Shown: positions 55,121 to 64,000 of the stretch, piece by piece | Layout: each line of letters starts with the position of its first letter | Position numbering within the stretch: position 1 is the stretch's first letter | Assembly (NCBI GenBank): GCA_022925895.1 | Contig: JAKSYS010000132.1 | Span: 1 to 64,000 of the forward strand | Source of the DNA: Fragilaria crotonensis | Taxonomy: Eukaryota; Bacillariophyta; Fragilariophyceae; Fragilariales; Fragilariaceae | DNA: 64,000 nt | Direction of reading: 5' to 3' | Made by a program: the position numbers and the translations under genes | Notes under the pieces: model-generated | Told to the model about the DNA's origin: nothing | The model's input: only the letters and a program-made list of their open reading frames with translations | The model's database searches: none

Positions 55121-57325
55121 ATGGAAGTTTCCACGGAGAATAACGACGATGATGCCAACAGCACCTCAACTTCTAGTGGCATGCAAATGAATCGGGTCTG
55201 CATCATCTGTCATGACGATTTTCCTCACTCAGAGATGCACAGTTGTATGGACGACATTGATCACACCAGCGACAAGAATCATTTCATGTGCTCCGATTGC
55301 TTCTTAGGGTACGCCAACGTCGAACTTGCAGGCGGAGCATTTGAAGGAATTCGATATTTTGGTGGCGATTCATCGTCCACGCTGGTAAGCAGCCCTGGAA
55401 ACTTGCCATGTCCAAAATTCGTGACCGGAGACTGCGAAAGTGCCGCGATACCCTTGACGACACTATTCGGAGCCTTTCATATGAGCAGCGACACTGCCAA
55501 ACTCTATTACTTGGCGTCAAGGCGCATTGCGTACCAAGAAGTGGAACAAGATCGTCAGTTAGACGCTCTCGAGACTCAAGTCGGTGAAATTCCTGCTGAC
55601 GGCAATGATGGAAATGATGCTCTCGAAGCGGCGATTGAAAGCATTAAACTCAGAGTTCAAGCAGCACTCAGCAGGGGAGCCGTTGTTAAATGTCCTCAAT
55701 GCCACCAGCCAGGGATCAAGAATTCCCATTGTGTTCATATCCGATGTCACCTATGTGCTACTTCATGGTGCTATTGCTGCGGTAGAACTCGGGAATCCTT
55801 GGCCAATCCCGCGATCCGGTGTAGGGGATGTGATGCTTACGATTCGCGCCTGGAAATGCAGCAACCTAACTGGAACTCATTTGCCATTGGATCCGAATCG
55901 GCTGCTTACGGAGCCTTGCATGAGTTTCATCGTCAACGGCAAGCCTATTTTGTACAAGACGTAAAGATGTCGTCCATCCCTTATCAATGGTTGGCTTTTC
56001 AGGCGACGTACCCAAACATTCTGAACGATGTCCCTACTCCTGGAAGGCGCATTAAGTGGGAAGAACTGGAGACAACGATTGTACCGCCTGCTTTTGGGAA
56101 CAGTCAGCCTCGCGACCTGTTGTGGGCTCTCCGCCCACGCTTCAACCCAGCTGACCCCGCACAAGGCGGCAATGAAGACACAAGAGCTCCCGCAAATGTA
56201 ACGGAAACGGTTCCTGAAACGGTTCTAGTCCCATGGAGTCGAGTCTTTCGTTCTCACCGAGGGTTGGGATGGATATTTCTATTTCTGGCAACCATTTGGG
56301 TGCTTGGCACTGGCATTTACTTCGATTTGCTTTCAAAAGAATACTGGGCCGCGCTCACCATTGTTTTGAGTTTCAGTCTATTCTACCATACGGCCTTGTT
56401 CCTTTTGCTCCGTATGGCGGACTATTTCGAGCTCCACCCTGATAGTTTCGTATCGAGACACCTACCTGAAGTTGCCTTTGTTGGTAGGCGACGTCATCCG
56501 GCCAATGGAGAGGGACCCTATTTCTCTGCTTCTGGGCGCTGGAGGCATGGAAGACGCAATCGACTGGCACGTCCTCTATTACTTCTGACAATTGGATTGA
56601 TTTTATTGTCATTATCCTCCGTGTCCACGAGTTCTTTACTGGGAGCATTGGCACTCTTGTTCATTGTACCCGTTTGTAATACGGCATTTCTTCAGACATC
56701 AATTCTCAATTTCGTGCCTCTTCCACCATTGGTAGAGAACCCACAACCAAATCCGATGCCGTTCTCCCAGATGATGCAAACCCTGTGGATTCTTCAGATA
56801 CTGACTGGACTCGGGGCCGCCTTTATTCTTAGTGAGATTGATTCGAGTCCCAGTGTTGCAGGCGTTTTTTTTGTCATGCTTGGTGTGGGTCTCACGATCG
56901 CCACACTTTTACCCCGTATCTGTTCGGAACATTTCTATACACCAAGGCCTCGTGCAATGGATCAGTCAAGGTCATTTTGGGTTGGACTGGTGATATCCGT
57001 GTACTGCCTCTGGTATTTCTTTTTCATTTCAAACAGAGAGGCCCTGGGCGCCATCATTGTTGGGCCCATTCTTTCAGTTCACTGCTGGCTGTCGGCGCTT
57101 TCTCCGCAGCCAGGAGCAGTCGACCCAGGTGTCCAACCAGATGTCCAGCCAGTTGACGAAGAAGACGTCGAAGGTGGTGCCGAAGCTGATGTCGAAGGCG
57201 GTGTCCAAGGGGATAACGCCGAAGCAGATGTCGAACCCGATATCGAACTTCAAGCCGAACCCGGCGCTGGAAACATCGTCGAAGACGACATCGAGTTGGC
57301 GCCTGTGACGTCTGTTCCAAGATAA
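55121..57325 (+). CDS. RBR-like (RING-IBR-RING) multi-pass membrane E3 ubiquitin ligase
   Basis: 734 residues from the first ATG (55121, AAAAATGG context). Residues about 27-60 are a RING1-like block (VCIICHDDFPHSEMHSC...HFMCSDCF). Residues about 97-105 hold further cysteines. About 191-221 is an IBR/RING2-like block (KCPQCHQPGIKNSHCVHIRC, then HLCATSWCYCCG), in which the Cys before VHIRC aligns with the region of the catalytic Cys of RBR ligases. Six to eight hydrophobic segments follow between about 390 and 670. The tail (about 675-734) is a degenerate acidic repeat (DVEGGAEADVEGGVQGD). RBR ligases transfer ubiquitin through a thioester intermediate. The membrane half suggests action at an endomembrane. 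The central module is compressed, so ligase type is inferred. Confidence 0.75.
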   Translation: MEVSTENNDDDANSTSTSSGMQMNRVCIICHDDFPHSEMHSCMDDIDHTSDKNHFMCSDCFLGYANVELAGGAFEGIRYFGGDSSSTLVSSPGNLPCPKFVTGDCESAAIPLTTLFGAFHMSSDTAKLYYLASRRIAYQEVEQDRQLDALETQVGEIPADGNDGNDALEAAIESIKLRVQAALSRGAVVKCPQCHQPGIKNSHCVHIRCHLCATSWCYCCGRTRESLANPAIRCRGCDAYDSRLEMQQPNWNSFAIGSESAAYGALHEFHRQRQAYFVQDVKMSSIPYQWLAFQATYPNILNDVPTPGRRIKWEELETTIVPPAFGNSQPRDLLWALRPRFNPADPAQGGNEDTRAPANVTETVPETVLVPWSRVFRSHRGLGWIFLFLATIWVLGTGIYFDLLSKEYWAALTIVLSFSLFYHTALFLLLRMADYFELHPDSFVSRHLPEVAFVGRRRHPANGEGPYFSASGRWRHGRRNRLARPLLLLTIGLILLSLSSVSTSSLLGALALLFIVPVCNTAFLQTSILNFVPLPPLVENPQPNPMPFSQMMQTLWILQILTGLGAAFILSEIDSSPSVAGVFFVMLGVGLTIATLLPRICSEHFYTPRPRAMDQSRSFWVGLVISVYCLWYFFFISNREALGAIIVGPILSVHCWLSALSPQPGAVDPGVQPDVQPVDEEDVEGGAEADVEGGVQGDNAEADVEPDIELQAEPGAGNIVEDDIELAPVTSVPR

Positions 57326-57946
57326 CTCCGGTAGAATGAAGTAGTGGTTCATTCAGGACAAGGCGCATACCGCTGAATCTTCAAAGGAGATATGTACTAG
57401 TATAGGTTATAGTTTAATGATGTATCTCGTTTTTTTTTCTGGTCTCTTCCGTTACGTGTTCGCTGGTGTTTAATACTGCAAATGCTCTAACCACAACGAA
57501 CGCATCTTCCCATACATTTCTTGTCATGCAGAAAGCTCATTCGTTGCTTTCCGATGGTACAGCAAAGTTTGTCGTCTGCACTTGACACCGTGCATTGTAC
57601 CCACAAGTCGGGCGGAAGTATGAATCGGCCAATCTACAGCCAACAATCAATCGCGGCAAATGTAGGATGCTTCATCCCCTTCCAAACCACTAGTCACAAA
57701 GACCTTAAAACCACGCCTCGTCTGACTTTTTCAGGTGCAGTAACATATTAGAACTTGAGGTGATCGAAAGCTGCCACAGATTCGAGTTCAACGCTCAAAA
57801 GCTACAATTCAAGCAAAAAACAATGCAAGTGTAGAGGTGACCATTTTGCGCCAGCTAACGAGGCTTTCGACCAAGAGATATCACCTTCGCCATCGATTGC
57901 GACTTCTCCGATACATTCTCCCACACTCCTACAGCTCCATATCGAA
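57326..57946. other. Spacer between convergent genes
   Basis: About 620 bases. A 76-codon frame at 57521-57751 shows no family or clear coding signal. Presumably 3' regions. Confidence 0.45.
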
Positions 57947-58840
57947 TCACTTAATATATGGCTGTACTAGATTCATGAGCTGATTCTTCATCAAAGCACC
58001 CTCCACTCGTTTGACTTCCTGGTCGCCTTGAAAGACTATAACGGTGGGAAAAGCCTGGACTTTGAGTTTGCGAGACCAATCAGGGTATTGATCCGAATCG
58101 ATCTTGGCAACACGGACCTTGTCACCAAATTCTGCGGCCACTTGGGCCAACTCGGGTGCCATTAGCTTGCATGGACCACACCACGTTGCGAAGACATCCA
58201 ACAAAAGGGGTGTGGGTGACTCAGTCTTCAATTCGTCAGCGAGCTGCAAGTCAGTGAGTTCTCCAACTTGACCGGGAGAAATGTACGCGGAGAAGATTGA
58301 CGCGGCTTCCCTAGCCTCGAGAAGGGCTTGGACCAAGTCTTCCTTCTCAAACATGCCAGCCCAACGAATATTTCTCCGCCCACATTCCGCTCGCAATTCC
58401 GATACTCGCATGGAACGAAGTTCCTGTGCGGTAGCTTTTACGTCAAATGTGGAGGGTAATCCTATTGTTTTCTTAACTGATGCCGATGTACCTGAATGCG
58501 GGGGAGTATCATTTTGGACTGGGCTGTCCTTGTTGACACTGTTTTTCTCGCCATGTTCTCGCGCACGTTGGAGACGCTCCGTCAAAGATTCGCGATCAAA
58601 GCAGTCTGCAAACGAAACCCCTCGTTCCTTCAATTCATCTCGAATCTCTCGCATTCGCATCGAGGCAATATCAGCATCTTGATTTTTAGAAAAAGCAAGC
58701 GTACACCTTCTTTTACCGAGGCGATGCAGGACATTTGGGTGGCAACTCGAGGGTCTCGCAATCACAAAGGACGACACCGTAGATGATGTCAAACATGTCC
58801 ACATCAAGGTCAACATAGCGAAGAGAGAAGTCAGAAACAT
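57947..58840 (-). CDS. Plastid-targeted thioredoxin with two SAP-like helical modules
   Basis: 297 residues from ATG 58840 (the frame is open upstream but has no ATG). Signal-type N-terminus (MFLTSLFAMLTLMWTCLTSS) followed by TVSSFVIARP, a good diatom plastid junction with Phe. Two similar helix-turn-helix modules follow at about 60-94 (MRMREIRDELKERGVSFADC) and 141-178 (MRVSELRAECGRRNIRWAGM), each ending in a Glu/Asp-Leu-rich helix. A full thioredoxin fold (about 190-297) has the active site ATWCGPCK at residues 220-224 and the cis-Pro loop QAFPTV. Role: dithiol-disulfide exchange in the plastid. The SAP-like modules may bind nucleic acid or a partner protein. The gene is convergent with the RBR-like gene. 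Confidence 0.85.
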   Translation of the reverse strand: MFLTSLFAMLTLMWTCLTSSTVSSFVIARPSSCHPNVLHRLGKRRCTLAFSKNQDADIASMRMREIRDELKERGVSFADCFDRESLTERLQRAREHGEKNSVNKDSPVQNDTPPHSGTSASVKKTIGLPSTFDVKATAQELRSMRVSELRAECGRRNIRWAGMFEKEDLVQALLEAREAASIFSAYISPGQVGELTDLQLADELKTESPTPLLLDVFATWCGPCKLMAPELAQVAAEFGDKVRVAKIDSDQYPDWSRKLKVQAFPTVIVFQGDQEVKRVEGALMKNQLMNLVQPYIK

Positions 58841-59790
58841 GGCGTTAGACGACAAGCCAGTTCTCGTAAGCGCTAGTAGGACGATGTGCTGTTGGATGGG
58901 ATCAAGTAATGGGCGACGCAATAAATGAATAACGATTTACTACATCGTTACACAGCTGACATCAGTGCAGACTGCAGACTGCATTAATGTGCATACAGAA
59001 GGAGTTCAGACTTTCAAACATAAAATACAGTACAGTACAAGGTACAGCACTCTACTTGATGTGGCGGTCTGCTGGAGTTTGGTTCTACCAGTACTCCATA
59101 CCCGTACTTCCTACTTCGAGCACTCGAGTACTACGTAGTTCATCCATACCAGGTCCCGTACTCCAGTACTGTACTTTTCTCGAATTCCAGTAGAACATAT
59201 GCATACAAGGTGCTACCTCGTACGAGTACCGGGTACTCTACTAGTACATATGCACAATGCATACTGCATACACTCTGAGAACGTGGTAAAAGCAGCACAG
59301 AAGTACAAGTACTCCGGACTCCGGACCTACAAGTAGTACGACGATTCAGGTACGAAGTGTATGCTGTACGCCTGTAGTACTTCGAGTCTATTATCTACCG
59401 GTACAATACGACGTAATACCGTAATACGTAATACAAGACGCTGTATCAGTATCGTATTCCAGTACCAGAATGCTACTACTTGGTACTGTAGTAGGACCCG
59501 GTGTTTGAAACGGTCCTGGACTAGGAGACTGTATGGCTGCCATATGCATAGGAGTTTCGTAGGCTTCGGTTCTCGCCGTACGTCTACCGTCGGCCACTAT
59601 GGAGTCTGGAGTACAAATACTTCAGTACTATGACATATACCGGAGTACCTGTGTCGGAGTCGCTGCCTGAATACAGATGCGGTCCAAACGGTTACAGCAT
59701 TGATTTTCGCTGTCATCTCGTCGCTTTTGGACCGTTTCGTACGGGAACTCCGAGTGTATGTGAGAAGCGATACAGAATTTTCTGCGAGCA
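58841..59790. other. Divergent spacer, extremely GTAC-rich
   Basis: 950 bases between two divergent genes. 58960-59640 is packed with GTAC/AGTACT palindromes. Promoters of both genes must lie here. Confidence 0.55.
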
Positions 59791-62283
59791 ATGACAATGT
59801 TGGTGCGGCTCCTCCTGCTCCTCTCTTGGCTCCACGGCTTCGCCGTTCATGCCGAAGAGGAGCAAACCACTAACACAGTGGGAGGATGCGATGATGACAG
59901 CGTGAGCGACACGATCCCGCTCTCGAAACTTGCGCCAAACCAATTTTTCAAAATCTGTCCCTCACAGCTAGCAGGCAGCAACAGCGACCTGCTGGGACAG
60001 CCCATTTGCGGAGACGGTACAAACTTTGCATTCTTCGCGACGAAGCCGATCCAACGCAAGGCGAATACTGAGAAGATTCTGATTGAATTCATGGGTGGTG
60101 GAGCCTGTTGGGATGATGAAACATGCGGGTATAACGCTGCTGCAACTACTTTTCCTGAGAAGTTGAACAACTTCGTTGGCTACTCTTGCTCCGAAGTTGC
60201 CTACTCAACAAACAATTTAAACGGATATCCTATCAATATGCTGTGCTCTCATTCGATTGGAAATACAGACTTCACCGAGTACAACACCGTCATTGTCCCG
60301 TATTGTACGCAGGATATTCATCTCGGTGATAAGACGATCACGTACGACGATGGCCTTACTATGAATCATCGTGGGGGCCACAATACCATGGGAGTTCTAC
60401 GATGGATCTTTAAGAACTTTGAGAACCCGTCTCACATCGTCTTGACAGGGTGTTCCGCCGGCGGGGCTATACTTCCGATCGCTTATGATTTGATTCGCAA
60501 ACACTACAGTCGAGTTGGACGGAGGACTGTCCAGATCAGCACTATTGGCGATTCTCCTGTCTATCTTACACCCAGCTACTTCCTGAAGAACGTTTTTAGT
60601 AACTGGTATCCAGACACCGTCATGAATAAGATTGGTTTCAACTTTTACAAGTGGCGTTACTCTGATGACTATCCCACGCGAACCTGGAGCCATATTCTCA
60701 AAAGGGGTTCTAACAAGGATCAGTGGGGGTTTGTATCACACACCGATGATCCAATCTCCTTGATTTACTACCAATGGATGTCCGGAAATGGAGCAGATGA
60801 TGGAGGGCGGCGACGATTGGAGGACGGGGATGACCAAAGTCGGTGGTACAGCGAGCTCACGTCATCGCTGTCTACTATTCAGAAGCAGCACAAGAATGTT
60901 GCAACATTCTGGATAGAAAGCGAAGGTCACTGCAGTTTCGGACTCTACTACCCGTTGCAGGAAGATGGTTTTAAGGACTGGGCATTTCAAATTGTTCGGG
61001 AACATCGAATGGGGAGCACGGCGCATTCCACTGCTTTTTTCTTCCTGTCCGTCGCCATAGGAGCCCTTGTTTTTGCGGGAGCCTACTACGCACGGCGCCG
61101 CAGCAACCGTGAAATGAATGTCGTCAGCAGTGAAGGTTTTATGGAGGATTCTACCGTCGCTGATGACGAATCACTTGCCAAGGACTCGCGAAAGAGCACA
61201 ACCTGCTTCAAATCGTGTGCCAAGTCGGTCACTACATTTCCGTTCACTGCATCTTACACTGTGGCAGCGACCATTTACTTCATGACGATGCTCGTTACAC
61301 AAGGCTTTGTTCACCCGCTTAATAATCCTTCTCTTGGCCCTTCAGCCATATCGTTGAGTCATTTTGGGATCAACAATCCATCTCTGGTTGTATATCAAGG
61401 CCAAGTATTTCGGCTCCTAGTCTCTTCCTTCCTATGCAGCGGCGTGCTTACATACTTAATTCTACTTCTGTGCCTCTGGTTCTACGCCAGACCGTTGGAG
61501 AAAATGCTGCACAACCATCTCCAGTTTGGCAGCGTCTTTATCCTCCTCATCCTTGGTACCAACATTACCTTCGCCCTGGTCGGCAACGGTGCAAGTTGTT
61601 CAAGTGTCGCCTTGGCGATTGGCCTTAATACGGTCTACATAATTCTTTGCCGTCGTCTCGAAGACTCCTCGATCGTTGGCATTACATTTGGCACTATCTT
61701 CATGACTTTGTTGGTCGTCTTTGTCTTCCCCTTCAACAGCTGGATCATGCTCCTGGCCGGTATCATTGTCGGCGCTTTGGTGTCCATGTTGGTGATAACT
61801 ATCGCCAGTAAGGAGCCAAGCATGATTCAAGATGATGGCTTGGAGAACTCTAATCTTGACGTAAATCCCGTCAAGCTCTCGCGACGAGGGCTATCAGGAT
61901 TTTGCGGCATTCTATTTGTCATGTTTCTCGTGCTACTGTTCCGCATTCGACGCCCGAATAAACTCTACCTGGAACCTTTTTATACAGGTTGCAACGTGAT
62001 GTATGCCGCGGGCGACGACGTGGCTAATGTCATGAGCAAATACGGATCAAGCTTTCGTCGCCGCCTTGAGGACGAGAACATTTGCGCTCAATTTTGCATT
62101 CCTCACCTAGCGTCGAAAGCGACTGTCTTTGGTGCGCAGCGCCTTTTGAGCCTGCCGCTGGTTCTCGGGGAATGTGAAGACATTGGCTATGATGTGCACA
62201 TGGCAGACAAAACTGTTCAAGTTTCAGGGTATTCTCTCGATTTTGAGATTTTCACGATGTCCGATGATGAAGAGGAACGATAG
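59791..62283 (+). CDS. Pectin-acetylesterase/Notum-like ectodomain fused to a rhomboid-like membrane domain
   Basis: 830 residues from ATG 59791. Signal peptide (about 1-21). The PAE/Notum alpha/beta-hydrolase spans about 45-405, with an oxyanion region FMGGGACWDD, nucleophile S222 in GCSAGG, a GDSPVYL block (D254) and EGHCSF with H380, the likely Ser-Asp-His set. A TM helix lies at about 414-432. A six- to seven-helix rhomboid-like domain covers about 485-690, with QGQVFRLLVSSFLCSG, a PLEKML segment and GNGASCSS (S602). The rhomboid His-bearing AH.GG motif reads SWIMLLAGIIVGA here, with no His, so proteolysis is unlikely. The lumenal C-terminus is about 110 residues with several Cys. Expected role: extracellular or lumenal carbohydrate/lipid-ester deacylation by a membrane-anchored enzyme. 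Confidence 0.85.
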   Translation: MTMLVRLLLLLSWLHGFAVHAEEEQTTNTVGGCDDDSVSDTIPLSKLAPNQFFKICPSQLAGSNSDLLGQPICGDGTNFAFFATKPIQRKANTEKILIEFMGGGACWDDETCGYNAAATTFPEKLNNFVGYSCSEVAYSTNNLNGYPINMLCSHSIGNTDFTEYNTVIVPYCTQDIHLGDKTITYDDGLTMNHRGGHNTMGVLRWIFKNFENPSHIVLTGCSAGGAILPIAYDLIRKHYSRVGRRTVQISTIGDSPVYLTPSYFLKNVFSNWYPDTVMNKIGFNFYKWRYSDDYPTRTWSHILKRGSNKDQWGFVSHTDDPISLIYYQWMSGNGADDGGRRRLEDGDDQSRWYSELTSSLSTIQKQHKNVATFWIESEGHCSFGLYYPLQEDGFKDWAFQIVREHRMGSTAHSTAFFFLSVAIGALVFAGAYYARRRSNREMNVVSSEGFMEDSTVADDESLAKDSRKSTTCFKSCAKSVTTFPFTASYTVAATIYFMTMLVTQGFVHPLNNPSLGPSAISLSHFGINNPSLVVYQGQVFRLLVSSFLCSGVLTYLILLLCLWFYARPLEKMLHNHLQFGSVFILLILGTNITFALVGNGASCSSVALAIGLNTVYIILCRRLEDSSIVGITFGTIFMTLLVVFVFPFNSWIMLLAGIIVGALVSMLVITIASKEPSMIQDDGLENSNLDVNPVKLSRRGLSGFCGILFVMFLVLLFRIRRPNKLYLEPFYTGCNVMYAAGDDVANVMSKYGSSFRRRLEDENICAQFCIPHLASKATVFGAQRLLSLPLVLGECEDIGYDVHMADKTVQVSGYSLDFEIFTMSDDEEER

Positions 62284-62467
62284 TGTGAACTTTAATTCAT
62301 GTTTCTTGTTGTAATTTCACTTTCAAAATCTCACGTTTAGATAGGACCTACTTCAGCCTCAATCGCCAACAATAACAACTTCTATACGTCTCATCGAAAG
62401 CTCACTAATTCCTAATTCCCAACAATTTCAGAGATCACGAGCACCTTCCCGAACCTTTGTGCCACAC

Positions 62468-62880
62468 CTAATGCCAGTCACCGCCCGTCTGTTCAAGCAT
62501 ACAATCAATCTGATCTTGATCATCGAGTTCCAACATCTTGGGGGTCGAGTTTTCGTCGATGCGCTCGCCATCGAGCATGAAACGGAGCGATGTTGCCTGC
62601 ACGCCTTTGCGTTGAGCGTACGTGTCGAAGACCTTGGACATCTTGGTCGTTTTCTTGATCTTGAAAAACGTCTCTTCCCCAGTCTTACGGTCGACGACGA
62701 GAAGAGACAAGGATGAGTCAAAAAGTAATACAGTCGATTAGTACGACAATGAAAGCAAATTAAACCCTAGCAAACAATTCAATAACTAGTGTCTCCAATT
62801 CTCGTCCTAGCACTCACCTGATCACGGACTCGAATGGTGATTGGTTCGGCAACCTCCGCCTTGTTATCTTCGCTCGACAT
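62468..62880 (-). CDS. SUMO: SUMO precursor, two exons
   Basis: Exon 1 is 62880-62818 (MSSEDNKAEVAEPITIRVRD plus Q, 21 codons). Exon 2 is 62683-62468. The phase-0 intron has GTGAGTG...GTAAG borders. The mature fold is unmistakable: EETFFKIKKTTKMSKVFDTY, ATSLRFMLDGERIDE, and DQIDCMLEQTGG. The 92-residue precursor ends GG-DWH, so a SUMO protease must remove three residues to expose the diglycine used for conjugation through the E1-E2 (Ubc9) cascade. The N-terminus is short. An in-frame ATG just upstream of exon 2 is intronic. Confidence 0.95.
62684..62817 (-). other. Intron of the SUMO gene
   Basis: 134 bases on the minus strand, GTGAGTG at the start and a pyrimidine-rich stretch before the terminal AG. 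Removing it joins VRDQ to TGEETFFK, exactly the family sequence. Confidence 0.92.
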
Positions 62881-63540
62881 GATTTGTTGATGATTATCTC
62901 TGGTGGAGTAGACCTTCACTTGATTATTGTTAATGACAATGATGATTGATCGGGGAGCTGGCACCGCAATTCGAAGTCTTTCGTACTCGAAGCAAGTAGA
63001 ATTTACAGTGTATATTTAGGTACTCCGACACTTTCGTTGGCGCGCGCGGCAGATTGTGCGTGAGCAGGTAAAGAACAGAGATATCCGGAGTGAAGAGAGC
63101 TAAACTTCTCGTTTCCAGGCTTCCCATCGCCTTCGCAGTTTTCAGAGTGCGAGGCGTGGAGGGATTGTTTTCGTGAGGGAGCCGTACAAGCAGTACAAGT
63201 ACTCGTATTTCGTACCAGTACACAAAGTCCCATTGCATGTACTGTACGTATGCCGGTGAATATGTACTGAGTACATGTACTGTACGTATGCCGGTAAATA
63301 TGTATGAATACTGATTATTGAGTTGTACCTGGTACCTGGTACTACCAGGTACTAGTAGAACCTCCTGTATTTCTGTGCTCTCCGTTTCTGGGTCATTGTA
63401 CTGGTACAAGCATGTACTACAATGAATACTGGAGTACGGTGATACTGTGCTTCGATCTTCGATAACAGAGTACACTACCAGTACCTGGTACAAAAATTGC
63501 CAGTACGACAGTATTTCGATTTACTTGTGACCGTTTATTT
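62881..63540. other. Upstream region of SUMO, GTAC-rich
   Basis: No gene. The first 130 bases are the presumed SUMO promoter/5' UTR. 63180-63510 is rich in GTAC palindromes, including GTACCTGGTACCTGGTACTA and two copies of CATGTACTGTACGTATGCCG. Confidence 0.55.
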
Positions 63541-63550
63541 TTTGGGGAAA

Positions 63551-63710
63551 TTACAATATCGCGTGTTTTTCAGCCACTTTTCAATATAGTACAATGACCC
63601 TCTATATACAACTTTACATCTTACTATATCACCGATTTGCTTTTGACGTTTACAATATCACGCATACATTTGTTCATATATTACTATATCACGCAAACGT
63701 GATATAGTAA
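63551..63710. repeat. TTAC(A/T)ATATC(A/G)C repeat cluster ending in a perfect hairpin
   Basis: Motif copies at 63551, 63621, 63650 and 63681 in the plus direction and one inverted at 63698-63710. The last two form a perfect hairpin: 13-base arms TTACTATATCACG with loop CAAA (63681-63710). Confidence 0.9.
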
Positions 63711-64000
63711 CACATTTTGTCGCCAGCCACATCTTCTCTCCACAGATAACATGGTACACCGTATTGTAGCCAATGTCATAAATGAAGAATGGCCAACCTT
63801 GCACCACAACCTCTTTCTCTGTCATTTTGTTTCAATCTCTTGTACCTCTCAGTTTGATTGCGCTAATGTGGTAGTTGTTATCACTCTTGTAGTGTGGTCA
63901 TTATTTGCGTTGTGCTTCGTCTGTGTTGAACGTTCAAATTCAAATTGACCATTGTGGGCGATGCATTTGAATCAACTGAACCTGATACAGTAGTCTACGC
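63711..64000. other. Right end of window
   Basis: A 65-codon frame (63751-63948) has a hydrophobic patch but no recognised family. I do not call a gene. Confidence 0.35.

Overview
The window looks like nuclear DNA of a diatom, most likely a raphid pennate. Three observations point there. Several proteins start with a hydrophobic signal segment followed by a Ser/Phe-Pro junction resembling the diatom bipartite plastid signal. Genes are intron-poor, with the occasional short GT-AG intron (70 and 134 bases here). An intact Copia-type retrotransposon of the kind common in diatoms is present. No species name can be proven from the sequence alone.

Layout, left to right. 1-777 is the 3' end of a flavin disulfide-reductase/transhydrogenase-like gene. 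It faces a Golgi-type glycosyltransferase (1085-2482, -). After 2.8 kb of repeat-rich spacer come a Kelch-ectodomain/RING-H2 membrane protein (5255-7385, +) and a p300/CBP-type histone acetyltransferase with two bromodomains (7707-11744, -). A PPR gene with two frame breaks follows (14142-16521, +), then a small hypothetical gene (17080-17490, -), a decayed DDE transposase (17637-20821, -) and a frame-broken TPR-like gene (21748-22427, +). The stretch 25957-32172 holds a family-10 fucosyltransferase, a paralogue that has lost the catalytic core, and a possible stem-only relative. A plastid DUF3110 gene lies among them on the opposite strand. A CDF-type metal transporter with one intron sits at 33948-35358 (-).

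35687-53330 is an island of mobile DNA. It has a DNA transposon with 25-bp terminal inverted repeats and a broken transposase, then a complete Copia element (39757-46861) with identical 289-bp LTRs and a GAGTA target duplication, then a heavily decayed second Copia-like element (about 48980-53330). To the right are an RBR-like membrane ubiquitin ligase (55121-57325, +), a plastid-type thioredoxin with two SAP-like helices (57947-58840, -), a pectin-acetylesterase/Notum-like ectodomain fused to a rhomboid-like domain lacking the catalytic histidine (59791-62283, +), and a two-exon SUMO gene (62468-62880, -).

The genes are unrelated single-gene units on both strands, with no operon. Two themes recur: ubiquitin/SUMO conjugation (RING-H2, RBR, SUMO) and secretory-pathway glycan enzymes (DMD-motif glycosyltransferase, the GT10 cluster, the PAE fusion). 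Intergenic DNA is very rich in the palindrome GTAC and in short tandem repeats with a 7-bp period. Coordinates and frames were read by eye, and family names come from motif recognition, not database searches.
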